Positions 34,697 through 43,048 of a stretch of 64,000 bases of DNA are shown in pieces. The translations under genes and the position numbers were made by a program. Numbering within the stretch: the first letter of the stretch is position 1; the number at the start of each line of letters is the position of its first letter. Source of the DNA: Tyzzerella sp. (lineage in GTDB: Bacteria; Bacillota; Clostridia; Lachnospirales; Lachnospiraceae); the NCBI GenBank assembly GCA_017416155.1, contig JAFQDE010000005.1:62001-126000 (forward strand), written 5' to 3'. The notes beneath the pieces were generated by a model. That model was not told where the DNA came from, made no database searches, and saw only the letters and a list, made by a program, of their open reading frames with translations.

Positions 34697-36178
34697 TTAT
34701 TTCAAGTCAAGTTCAAACCAGAATGCGACTCCATTCTCATAATTGTCCACGCCGTATTCCTGATGGAATGATTCCATAATCGCCCGAACAATCGAAAGTC
34801 CGATACCATGTCCACCATACTCTCTCGTGCGAGCCTTGTCAACCTTATAAAACTTATTCCATATCCGTTCTTTCTCTTCTTTTGGAATCTGTGCACCGGT
34901 ATTAAACACAGACACCCGAGCCTTCTGTACATCCTCTCGCACAGTCAATCGAATATCGATAATCCGCTCATTGTCCAAATGGTTGAGTGCATTGCTGAGA
35001 TAATTGCGCAAAACCTGCTCTGCCTTGAATTCATCTGCCCAGACATAGACTGGTTTCTCCGCCTTAAATCTTACCTCTGCCTGTTTTTGTCCAATCAAAA
35101 TCTCGTTGCTCTGCAAAATACCTTGAATCAATTCTACAATATCGAAACGCTCAAATGCAACCTCTTCTTCACCAAATTCCAACTGGTTCAGCGTCAAGAG
35201 ATTCTTTACAAGCTGATTCATCTTATTTGCTTCATCCATAATGACTTCACAATAAAATGCACGGCTCTCAGGATCGTCAGAGATTCCTTCCTTCAAGCCT
35301 TCCGCATACCCCTGAATCAACGCAATCGGAGTTTTCAGTTCATGGGAAACATTTCCGATAAATTCCGTACGCATGGTATCTATCTTCTCTTTTTTCTCAA
35401 TATCTTTCTGCAGTTCATAATTGGCATTCTTTAATTCTGATACGGTCTCTTCCAATTTCTCAGACATAGTATTAAAGTTCTCACCAAGCACACTGATCTC
35501 ATTTTTACCACCGCTGCAATATTTGGCCTCAAAGTCCAGATTTGCCATACGTTCAGAAAGTCGCGTAAGTTCCAAAATCGGATTCGTAATCTTTCTTGTA
35601 AAAAACCATACAAAAACACTTCCGATGCACCCCATCACCAGTGTAATGTAGATTAAAAATTTATTAGAGATAGTCGCACTTTCACGTATACTCTCTAGGG
35701 AACTTCTTAAAATAAATGCATTTCCTGTCGACAGATATCCCCACATCTCAATATACTCGCCCCCACCGACAACATCCTCGGCACTGCGAATTTCATAATT
35801 CTGTGTAGACTTTAATAGTTTACCCTTGTCCTGGTTCTGATTCACCAGATATCCCATGAGTTGCGTAATCATCTCTCTCGTCCGCACCTCATTCGTTGTG
35901 GCTGTCAGATAACTTTTATTGTCATTATTGACAACAACCAAAGAAACATTGCCGACCTCTACAAGTTTATTCAAACGATCTACAAACCTTTCCGATGTCA
36001 ACTCACCTGCTGTAGAAGCCGTATCAATCGCATTATATACACCGATGAGCGTGCTCTGCTTGTTGCGAATATAAAAACTTTCCAAAAACCAGCTGTTAAT
36101 CAAAATCGAAACTAAGAGTACAAATCCCACCAAGGTAATGAAGATGGTGGCTATCTGCCTTCTGATTGATTTTTTCAT
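34697..36178 (-). CDS. sensor histidine kinase
   Basis: 493 aa membrane kinase: TM1 about 11-32, an extracellular sensor of about 140 residues with no recognised fold, TM2 about 173-193, HAMP (about 195-248), a coiled stretch, HisKA with phospho-acceptor His279 in NVSHELKTP, and HATPase_c with N, G1 (KARTREYGGHGIGLS) and G2 boxes. Starts at an ATGA overlap with the response regulator stop (36175-36178). Signal unknown; the layout resembles VicK/PhoR/ResE-type kinases but lacks a PAS domain. Confidence 0.94.
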   Translation of the reverse strand: MKKSIRRQIATIFITLVGFVLLVSILINSWFLESFYIRNKQSTLIGVYNAIDTASTAGELTSERFVDRLNKLVEVGNVSLVVVNNDNKSYLTATTNEVRTREMITQLMGYLVNQNQDKGKLLKSTQNYEIRSAEDVVGGGEYIEMWGYLSTGNAFILRSSLESIRESATISNKFLIYITLVMGCIGSVFVWFFTRKITNPILELTRLSERMANLDFEAKYCSGGKNEISVLGENFNTMSEKLEETVSELKNANYELQKDIEKKEKIDTMRTEFIGNVSHELKTPIALIQGYAEGLKEGISDDPESRAFYCEVIMDEANKMNQLVKNLLTLNQLEFGEEEVAFERFDIVELIQGILQSNEILIGQKQAEVRFKAEKPVYVWADEFKAEQVLRNYLSNALNHLDNERIIDIRLTVREDVQKARVSVFNTGAQIPKEEKERIWNKFYKVDKARTREYGGHGIGLSIVRAIMESFHQEYGVDNYENGVAFWFELDLK

Positions 36179-36855
36179 TTTTCTACCTCAAATTTATATC
36201 CCATACCCCAAATGGTCTTAATGTAATTACCTTTCTCGCCCATCTTACTGCGCAGTTTCTTCACATGCGTGTCAATCGTTCTCGCATCGCCAAAATAATC
36301 ATAATTCCAGACATGATTCAGAATTTTCTCTCTGGAAAGTGCCATCTTCTGATTTTCCAAGAAATATGCCAAGAGTTCGAACTCCTTAACACTCAAATCA
36401 ATTGGCTCACCATCTATCGTCACAATATGCGCCGCCTTATCCATGACAATTCCGCCGGCATTCACTGCCGCCTCTTCTGCCGCATTTCTAGCACGTTTTA
36501 AAAGAGCACCTACTCTTGCAACTAAAATCTTCGGACTAAACGGCTTTGCCACATATTCATCTACGCCGAGTTCGAAGCCCTTGAGTTCATTCTGCTCTTC
36601 CGTTCTTGCCGTCAGCATCATAATTGGAACCTTCGAATGCTCCCTTACTTCCCTCAGCACCTGCCATCCGTCCATGCGTGGCATCATAACATCTAGAATA
36701 ATCAGGCTGATATCCTTCTCTGAATAAAACCGATCCATTGCTTCCACACCGTCAGCTGCCTCCAGAATCTGATAGCCCTCTCGCTCTAAAAAGTCACGAA
36801 TCAGTTTGCGCATTCTGCTCTCGTCATCTACTATTAAAATCTTAATCTTTTCCAT
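36175..36855 (-). CDS. OmpR/PhoB-family response regulator
   Basis: 226 aa from ATG 36855. Receiver domain with acidic pocket Asp10/Asp11 and phospho-acceptor Asp55 (IILDVMMPRMDGW), Thr in MLTARTEE and Lys in YVAKPFSP; C-terminal winged helix (ILNHVWNYDYFGDARTID, VKKLRSKMG). Typical of the family in length and order. AGAGGTG is upstream; a GTG two codons earlier is less likely. First gene of a five-gene run with the kinase, hisH, hisF and ung. Confidence 0.95.
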   Translation of the reverse strand: MEKIKILIVDDESRMRKLIRDFLEREGYQILEAADGVEAMDRFYSEKDISLIILDVMMPRMDGWQVLREVREHSKVPIMMLTARTEEQNELKGFELGVDEYVAKPFSPKILVARVGALLKRARNAAEEAAVNAGGIVMDKAAHIVTIDGEPIDLSVKEFELLAYFLENQKMALSREKILNHVWNYDYFGDARTIDTHVKKLRSKMGEKGNYIKTIWGMGYKFEVEK

Positions 36856-36869
36856 AACCACACCTCTTA

Positions 36870-36899
36870 AAATCTCTAATGGTATATTAGCAGAGATTT
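36870..36899. promoter_or_regulatory. inverted repeat around a -10-like box before the two-component genes
   Basis: Arms AAATCTCT (36870-36877) and AGAGATTT (36892-36899), 14-base centre holding TAATAT on the minus strand (36884-36889). It may be an operator/promoter of the response regulator gene or a weak terminator for the XRE gene ending at 36919; the tail is only UUUUAAG, so both remain open. Confidence 0.45.
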
Positions 36900-36918
36900 A
36901 TGTCGAAATTGTGTTTTC

Positions 36919-37557
36919 TTATCCCAACAAATCCTCAACATCACATCCAAGCGCCTTAGCAAGACTTAATACCACCTGTGCCTGCGCTTTCTGAATATCA
37001 TTCTGTCCTTGCTCATAGAGTTGTATCATTCTTAGGCTAACGCCCGAAGCCTCCGCGAGTTGTTGCTGTGTAAACCCTCTCGCCTTGCGTATTTCTTGAA
37101 GTTTTGATGGTTGTTTCTGTTTGTTTCTATTCAAAATCTCATTGGCAGACTCCACAAATTTACTCTCATCTGCTTCATGAAGAATATACATGGAAAATAC
37201 AGTAGACAACGGAAGTCCACCCTTCACAATGTCTTCAAAACGTTTACCTGTCAACCATTGATAATAAGCAAGTATCCATCCGCCCCAGTATTCTCTTCCC
37301 TTATACTCAATATGAAGCGGCTCAATTTTTTTGTATTGAATATTGGTTTCACTTAGTACTGTTTCCGCCAATTCATATCCTGACATACCCGTAACATACT
37401 TGGGATTACCTTTTTCGAATTTATCAGCAATTCCGGACGATATGAACCACTCGAAAAACTGATCGGGATCATATCCCATATCACACACAGCATACTCCAC
37501 CATGTCACCAAGATTATGCATGGCGTCATCCAAGTACAACTCGTTGTAAGCGTTCAT
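36919..37557 (-). CDS. two-domain regulator: unknown N-terminal domain plus XRE helix-turn-helix
   Basis: 212 aa. The first about 145 residues form an unnamed conserved helical domain with landmarks FFEWFISSGIADKFEKGNP, GMSGYELAETV and EYWGGWILAYYQWLTGK. The last about 65 residues are an XRE/Cro HTH: LQEIRKARGFTQQQLAEASG, SLRMIQLYEQGQNDI, ending ALGCDVEDLLG. Three ATGs open the frame; 37557 has GGAGG at 7 bases. It overlaps the ART-like gene by 32 bases, so expression is coupled. I infer an antitoxin or autorepressor that binds the repeats upstream of the partner gene; this is not proven. Confidence 0.75.
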   Translation of the reverse strand: MNAYNELYLDDAMHNLGDMVEYAVCDMGYDPDQFFEWFISSGIADKFEKGNPKYVTGMSGYELAETVLSETNIQYKKIEPLHIEYKGREYWGGWILAYYQWLTGKRFEDIVKGGLPLSTVFSMYILHEADESKFVESANEILNRNKQKQPSKLQEIRKARGFTQQQLAEASGVSLRMIQLYEQGQNDIQKAQAQVVLSLAKALGCDVEDLLG

Positions 37558-38230
37558 CATCATTCCTCCATCCTTCCCTTATAATATCAAGAATGTATTT
37601 TTCACTCAAAAGAGAACCTCTTCCTTTTTCTTTCCGGAACTCTGCTCTCGCAGCGGTATCACGAGCAAGTTTTTTCGGATAGTATATTTCCTTAGATGCT
37701 ACAAATGCATTTTCAAATTGAAATGCCCTGATTGCATTTTCACTCATAGCAACTACTTGCTCACCAAGTTTCCCAAGCACCATCGCCTTTTCCAACTGAG
37801 ACAAGGATATCGTATTATTCAAAAAAGCTGTCGCAAAAGAAAAATACGAATCGTCTGCACGATATCCCTTGATAATATCATATTGTCTATAGTCTACTGC
37901 AAAATTTTCAAAAATATAATCTTTCGCCTGTTTTGCAATGTCACCTGCAATTCGAAACGTACGATTTTCAAGCAGTACATAAAGCCAATTTAAAATATGA
38001 TAATCACCATTTGTCAGAGATAGTATAGAGAGGTTTGATATTTCCAAAGTATACTGGTTCGCATATCCATCTGATTCTGCTGAGCAGGCCCACTCTTTTG
38101 CCAACTCTAAGGTCTCAGTACAATAAAAACCCAAACCATAATCATTATTCGGATTACCCGCACCGAAAACAGGCTTTTCGACAACTTTGTTGGAACCGTG
38201 ATATACTGTTATCTTGTTTCCCATAACCAT
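37526..38230 (-). CDS. DUF3990-type protein, predicted ADP-ribosyltransferase-like toxin
   Basis: 234 aa. The N-terminus ITVYHGSNKVVEKPVF followed by NDYGLGFYCTETLELAKEWA is the DUF3990 pattern (His/Gly/Ser and the GFYxT block), a family I place in the ADP-ribosyltransferase-like fold on this pattern. The last 60 residues are basic (KKLARDTAARAEFRKEKGR). No signal peptide or membrane segment, so it acts in the cytosol. Followed by an XRE-domain gene in overlap, and preceded by a consensus promoter with duplicated repeats: a toxin-antitoxin-like layout, toxin first. Start is at 38230 or at the ATG two codons later. Confidence 0.7.
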   Translation of the reverse strand: MVMGNKITVYHGSNKVVEKPVFGAGNPNNDYGLGFYCTETLELAKEWACSAESDGYANQYTLEISNLSILSLTNGDYHILNWLYVLLENRTFRIAGDIAKQAKDYIFENFAVDYRQYDIIKGYRADDSYFSFATAFLNNTISLSQLEKAMVLGKLGEQVVAMSENAIRAFQFENAFVASKEIYYPKKLARDTAARAEFRKEKGRGSLLSEKYILDIIREGWRNDDERLQRVVLG

Positions 38231-38248
38231 TTCCCTTTCCTTGTTTTT

Positions 38249-38312
38249 ATTATATCGTTGTGGCGACAGTTCTATTTGTTTTTATTGTATCGTTATGCCG
38301 ATAGTTTGTCAA
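38249..38312 (-). promoter_or_regulatory. promoter with tandem operator repeats for the DUF3990-XRE genes
   Basis: On the minus strand: TTGACA (38312-38307), 17-base spacer, TACAAT (38289-38284). The spacer overlaps a dyad, written on plus as TATCGTTATGCCGATAGTT at 38288-38306. A second copy, TATCGTTGTGGCGACAGTT, lies at 38253-38271, exactly 35 bases away, and also abuts a perfect -10 box (TATAAT, 38254-38249) but has no -35. Each copy carries a TATCG/CGATA-type inverted repeat. Fits autoregulation by the XRE protein. Confidence 0.75.
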
Positions 38313-38323
38313 TGATTTGAAGT

Positions 38324-38371
38324 AAAAAATCCCTTAAGTAAACTTGGGTTATACCTTGTCTACTTAAGGGA
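38324..38371 (-). terminator. terminator after the GPH symporter
   Basis: 11-bp stem TCCCTTAAGTA (38330-38340) against TACTTAAGGGA (38361-38371), 20-base loop, then UUUUUU on the minus strand (38324-38329). Ends the GH2-GH3-symporter operon. Confidence 0.88.
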
Positions 38372-38403
38372 ATCTGCCGACTCACATACGGTTGTAATCA
38401 TTT

Positions 38404-39939
38404 CTATTGTATCTTCTCCATCGCTTCTTCAAGGCTCATGCCTCCCGCAATGGCATCTTTACGTTTTGCATTAATTTCCTGAATCTCTTTCATTCTGGCG
38501 CCGGTCAGTTTATATCCCTTCATTGCCCACAATGTTGCAATCCATGCCACCATCGGAACAATACAGAACAAGATAATAACTACGCCTTTCATGCCTGGCA
38601 CATATGCAACGTCAGCATCCGGAAGTTCTTTCGTAAATCCGATGAAACCTACTACCACACCTACGATTGCTGTACCTAAGGAAGATACTAACTTATCCAC
38701 AAGACTGAATAACGTCCCCATAATACCCGGTACATATTTCCCGCTTCTCCATGTCTCATAATCCGAGCAATCGGCAACCATCGGAATCGGCATATCTGCT
38801 GTTGCATAGTATGCACCATATCCGATTCCAAAGAACAGGATAAATGCGATTGTATATAAGTTAATTGTTAACTTACCGCCACTCATCAGCGAAAGTGTAA
38901 GTTGCGGTGCTCCGCCCTTCCATAACAGAAGTAATGCAAGTACACCCACATACATAAAGAGTGCCACTTTGACATAAGTCATCAGAGATGCCTTTTGTCC
39001 GTGCTTCTGAGATGTGCGGACTGTCAAGAGGAAGAATGGTGCTGAGAACACATATCCGACAATCATCATCGGCAGATACAGTCCATCATAGTTTCCCATC
39101 AAACCACCATATAACATACAGAGTACCGGCATGCCGGTTGCAATCGAGAATGCCAGTTTACATCCTGCACCTGCAACCATCAGACGCTGCAATTCTTTGT
39201 TGTCCTTTAAGATTGCCACATATTCTTTTATCTTTACCTTTTCCTGCTTTCCACCGATACCCCAGTATTCCGGTCTATCCTTTTCAGCGATACCAATTAC
39301 CGCTAAAATCGTCATGATAAAGGAAACTATAATACAAAGTGGAATCATGAAATCATAGAATCCTGTGCTATTATATCCGCCGAGGCTTTTTTGCAAAATC
39401 GGTGCCAGAAACTGTACAAGTCCCATACCAATAAGGCTCGCAACTGTATTAAATACGGTAAATAACGGTCTCTGATTCGGGTCGTTTGTGAGACATGTCT
39501 GCCCTGAACGTGTACATGCTGTCTGGAATGTATATCCGATAACATAGAGCGCATAGAACAGAACGAAGAGAACCATCTTCATCGCTGTTGCATCCTCCGG
39601 AATCAGACGTGTGCCAAAGTACAACAGGATTGCGCTGACAATCATAATCAGATTACCAAGAATCATGAAGGGTCTGAATTTTCCGAAACGAGTCTCTGTC
39701 TTGTCAATCATTGCTCCGATAATCGGGTCGGTTACTGCGTCAAAAAGACGCATAAACGTAACCATTGATGTTGCAAACGCAACCAATAACCCGAGAACAC
39801 CGCTTGCATAATATGCGATAAAGTTCAGTGTCAAAATGTAATATACATTTGTCGCACCATTATTCATCGGGAACAAAACCAGTTGATACAGTTTTGCACG
39901 GTTCGTTCCCTGCTTTGTCACTACATTTTCATTTTCCAT
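38404..39939 (-). CDS. GPH family sugar:cation symporter (MelB-like)
   Basis: 511 aa MFS_2 transporter with twelve predicted helices, moving glycosides, pentosides or hexuronides with Na+ or H+. Typical marks: the loop FDAVTDPIIGAMIDKTETRFGK, here the family's DPxxG/DKTxxRFGR-type block after helix 2, with the cation-site Asp residues, and RPLFTVFNTVASLIGMG after helix 4. A 35-residue cytoplasmic end (ITGAR-like KLTGARMKEIQEINAKRKD) follows. Third gene after GH2 and GH3 (19-base gap), so the imported sugar is probably a glycoside these enzymes cut. Confidence 0.92.
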   Translation of the reverse strand: MENENVVTKQGTNRAKLYQLVLFPMNNGATNVYYILTLNFIAYYASGVLGLLVAFATSMVTFMRLFDAVTDPIIGAMIDKTETRFGKFRPFMILGNLIMIVSAILLYFGTRLIPEDATAMKMVLFVLFYALYVIGYTFQTACTRSGQTCLTNDPNQRPLFTVFNTVASLIGMGLVQFLAPILQKSLGGYNSTGFYDFMIPLCIIVSFIMTILAVIGIAEKDRPEYWGIGGKQEKVKIKEYVAILKDNKELQRLMVAGAGCKLAFSIATGMPVLCMLYGGLMGNYDGLYLPMMIVGYVFSAPFFLLTVRTSQKHGQKASLMTYVKVALFMYVGVLALLLLWKGGAPQLTLSLMSGGKLTINLYTIAFILFFGIGYGAYYATADMPIPMVADCSDYETWRSGKYVPGIMGTLFSLVDKLVSSLGTAIVGVVVGFIGFTKELPDADVAYVPGMKGVVIILFCIVPMVAWIATLWAMKGYKLTGARMKEIQEINAKRKDAIAGGMSLEEAMEKIQ

Positions 39940-39958
39940 GTAATATACCTTCTTACTA

Positions 39959-42900
39959 TTACTTGTTTTTCAAAGATTTTTTAAATTCTTTATAAGTCGC
40001 ATAAGCTTCTGTCTGTTTAAACTTACGAACCTTCAAAATCCACATCACGAGCGACGCAACAAAGATTGCACTAAGGATAATGGCTACTGTCTTGCAGGTT
40101 CCGATAATACCAGGCTGTACTGCCTTAATTGTAGTATTCGGTCCAATACCATTCATTGCCTGTGAATTTGCAATTGCATATAAGTTATGGTGACAAGCTT
40201 CTCTCATAGCACTTACTGCTACAGGATCATTTTCATAACCTGCTAAACCGCTCTTACCTGTAATCATAAATGCGAGCATAGAGTCGAATGTTGTTGTGCC
40301 ACCCATGACACCATCAATACCATTTACCATAGAGTTGAGCACGTTGTCAGTAATCTGTAATCCATTACAATTCCATTCGCCGTTCATAACGCCTTTTACA
40401 AGACCTTCGTTAGCACCTGACCACTGTACTCCCCAACGGGTATAGGCCATCATAACACCATTGCCGCCTGCCTGTGATTTTTCCAATGCACCTTGGAATG
40501 CTCTTAAATAGATTTCACGTGCAGCCTGCTCATTCAACCATACACCAAGACCGATTCTGTCTTGTTCACAGTCGTTTAATGCGAAGTGTTTCATGACTAC
40601 ACGAACACCTTTTTCTTCGATCCCCTGTACTTCGTATCTTCCGATTTCAGATGAAAGTACTCCATCTTCTGAATAGTACTCAAAGTTACGTCCGCTGTAT
40701 GGAGAACGGTGAATATTTGCACCAGGTCCATAGAGGAAGGTTACCTTTGCATCCAAGCAGTCGTTTCCTACGATTTTACCAATTTCATATACTAACTCTT
40801 TATTAAATGTAGCTGCAAGTACATCTTCTGATGTAAGCGCTGTGGTCTGAACACCTAGTTGGCTACCAAAAAGCGCAACTGTAAGTCCCTGTGGACCATT
40901 TTCATCACGAGTACCAGGAGCTTGCACTGAGAGAACCGGCATTGTCCAGTGGAAGGAATCTCCAATCAGAGAAACCATCTCTGCAAAGGTTAACTGATCT
41001 AACAGTTTGTCCCACTTCGGATCATCGTATGCAAGTCCCATCATGTCATAAAGTTTCAAACCATTGTCAGCACCAAGTGTTGGCATTTCTGCCTTCGCAT
41101 CTTTGTCTGTCGCATACTGTTGATCCTGAAGACCTTTCACCAAGTAATCGTTAAGTGCAATCTTCACTGTCTTTTTCAGATTTGGCATGGTGCCTTCCCA
41201 ATCATTACGTGTCAAGTAAGTAACCTTCGTTCCTACTTTTTCGTTTAAATTAGGGTCTGCAGAGCTTAATTGATTCTTAATCTCTGTTCCCGCATCACTC
41301 GTAGCATAGGTTGTTGTATCTAATCCCGGATTGTTCCATACTGCTACTAATGAAACATTTCCTGCTGCATCCATACGGCCTTCTGTACTTTCTGCCGTGT
41401 ATCCTTTTGCTGCCAATACGTTGTTTGCTGCATTGTGTGCATCTGTAGCTGCTGTGAAGTAATAATCACCGGCATCTAAAATGTATGTGCCTGCACCATA
41501 TGCATCATAGCTTGCTACATAATCTCCATCAACTTCAATAGTAAGTTCTTCTGATTCACCCGGTTTTAAGATGTCTGTTTTATCAAATCCTACTAATGAT
41601 ACAGAAGCCTTTTCTATTTTGTTATCAATATCATACTGCGTGTATGGACTGGAAACGTAGATTTGAACTGTCTCCTTACCTGCTACATCGCCTTTGTTTG
41701 TAACTGTTACTTTAATTGTATATGTTGTTTTCTCTTCATCATATTGTAATGACATATTGCTGTATTCAAACTCTGTATAGCTGAGACCATAACCGAATGG
41801 GAATGCAACATCATCAGCATATTCATAGTTTCCTGCATTTCCTTTGCCCATTACATAGTCTTCATAACGCGTCTCATAATATTTATATCCTACATAGATA
41901 CCTTCCTGATAAAGCATGTAAGTGTCTGCATGTCCAGGAATCTTACTTGTATCACCATCATATACGATAGGTGTGAAGTTCTGCATTACAGGGCTTGAAT
42001 AGTTATCATAGCAGTAAGTATCCGGAAGACTTCCTGATGGATTTACCTTACCGCTTAAAATCTCAGCTACTGCATTAAGACCGGTCTGTCCTACTCCGCC
42101 AATCCAAAGCGTTGCATCAACGCCGTACTCATTATTCTTTAAGAAATCAACCTGAAGTGCGTTTGATGTATTGATAAGTACAATTACCTTCTTAACTTTT
42201 CCGTCATCCTTCATTTTCTTGATTCCGGCCAACATGTCTTTTTCATCTTGGCTTAATGCAAGGTAATTATAATTCATCTTTTCATTGTTCGTACCATTTT
42301 CTAATGTGTTGTCAAAATAAGCATCCGCACCTTCACCACCGATACGTGACAATACAACAATCGCTGCATCACCATAATCTTCTACAGACGCTAATACGTC
42401 TTTAGTGTAAACCTTCCACGGAGCCTCTACAATCTCTGCAGTACCATATCCTCCGCTTCCTTGTGAATCCTGTGCTGTAGCGCCTGCATCCTCACGAGTA
42501 TATTTTGCAGCATCTCCTGTCAAATAGAAATCCCACAATGTTTTATTGACTGCAAATCCTTCTTTTTCCAATGCAGTTTTTAAATCATCACATTTTGTCG
42601 TATCTACATTCGCTGAACCTGTACCGCCATAAACAATGTTTACAGATGATGTGGAGAACAAACTAACCTTTGCCTTTGAAGCAAGAGGAAGTGCCTTGTT
42701 TTCATTCATCAGAAGAGAAGCTCCTTCTGCCTCAACCTGTTTTACAAGCTCGGCACCTGCTTTCGTTCTCTCTTCTTCTGTCTTATAGTCTCCTTCATAA
42801 TAAACTGCTTCTGCATCTGCATTTTCCAGTTCCCAGAATGTTCCTCCTACAAATAATGCCATAGTATTATCAAACATCGTTACCACTACAGTTGCAATAA

Positions 42901-43021
42901 TTAAGATTACTGCAAGCGGAGCGCTAAATAATGTAAGAAACTTCCACGGTCTTCTCGCTCTTCTGCGAGCTTTTTTGAAAGCCTTTTTCTGAGCTTTCTT
43001 TTCTTGTTTTGTTACTTCCAT
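39959..43021 (-). CDS. glycoside hydrolase family 3, inverted domain order, membrane anchored at both ends
   Basis: 1020 aa. A very basic N-terminus, a membrane helix at about 28-50, then the domains that usually come last in GH3: the sandwich domain starting near EGASLLMNENKALPL (about 95), the acid/base region RIGGEGADA (Glu near 230), and FPFGYGLSYTEFEY (about 410) leading into a fibronectin-like domain. The TIM-barrel domain follows: SGRNFEYYSEDG (about 775), MKHFALND (about 810) and nucleophile Asp892 in LQITDNVL. A second helix (about 975-995) and a basic tail end it. Both tails should be cytosolic with the enzyme outside. Likely beta-glucosidase/xylosidase-like; substrate open. Second gene of the operon. 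Confidence 0.88.
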   Translation of the reverse strand: MEVTKQEKKAQKKAFKKARRRARRPWKFLTLFSAPLAVILIIATVVVTMFDNTMALFVGGTFWELENADAEAVYYEGDYKTEEERTKAGAELVKQVEAEGASLLMNENKALPLASKAKVSLFSTSSVNIVYGGTGSANVDTTKCDDLKTALEKEGFAVNKTLWDFYLTGDAAKYTREDAGATAQDSQGSGGYGTAEIVEAPWKVYTKDVLASVEDYGDAAIVVLSRIGGEGADAYFDNTLENGTNNEKMNYNYLALSQDEKDMLAGIKKMKDDGKVKKVIVLINTSNALQVDFLKNNEYGVDATLWIGGVGQTGLNAVAEILSGKVNPSGSLPDTYCYDNYSSPVMQNFTPIVYDGDTSKIPGHADTYMLYQEGIYVGYKYYETRYEDYVMGKGNAGNYEYADDVAFPFGYGLSYTEFEYSNMSLQYDEEKTTYTIKVTVTNKGDVAGKETVQIYVSSPYTQYDIDNKIEKASVSLVGFDKTDILKPGESEELTIEVDGDYVASYDAYGAGTYILDAGDYYFTAATDAHNAANNVLAAKGYTAESTEGRMDAAGNVSLVAVWNNPGLDTTTYATSDAGTEIKNQLSSADPNLNEKVGTKVTYLTRNDWEGTMPNLKKTVKIALNDYLVKGLQDQQYATDKDAKAEMPTLGADNGLKLYDMMGLAYDDPKWDKLLDQLTFAEMVSLIGDSFHWTMPVLSVQAPGTRDENGPQGLTVALFGSQLGVQTTALTSEDVLAATFNKELVYEIGKIVGNDCLDAKVTFLYGPGANIHRSPYSGRNFEYYSEDGVLSSEIGRYEVQGIEEKGVRVVMKHFALNDCEQDRIGLGVWLNEQAAREIYLRAFQGALEKSQAGGNGVMMAYTRWGVQWSGANEGLVKGVMNGEWNCNGLQITDNVLNSMVNGIDGVMGGTTTFDSMLAFMITGKSGLAGYENDPVAVSAMREACHHNLYAIANSQAMNGIGPNTTIKAVQPGIIGTCKTVAIILSAIFVASLVMWILKVRKFKQTEAYATYKEFKKSLKNK

Positions 43022-43048
43022 CTTTTTATTTCCTTTCTTTTTATTCAG

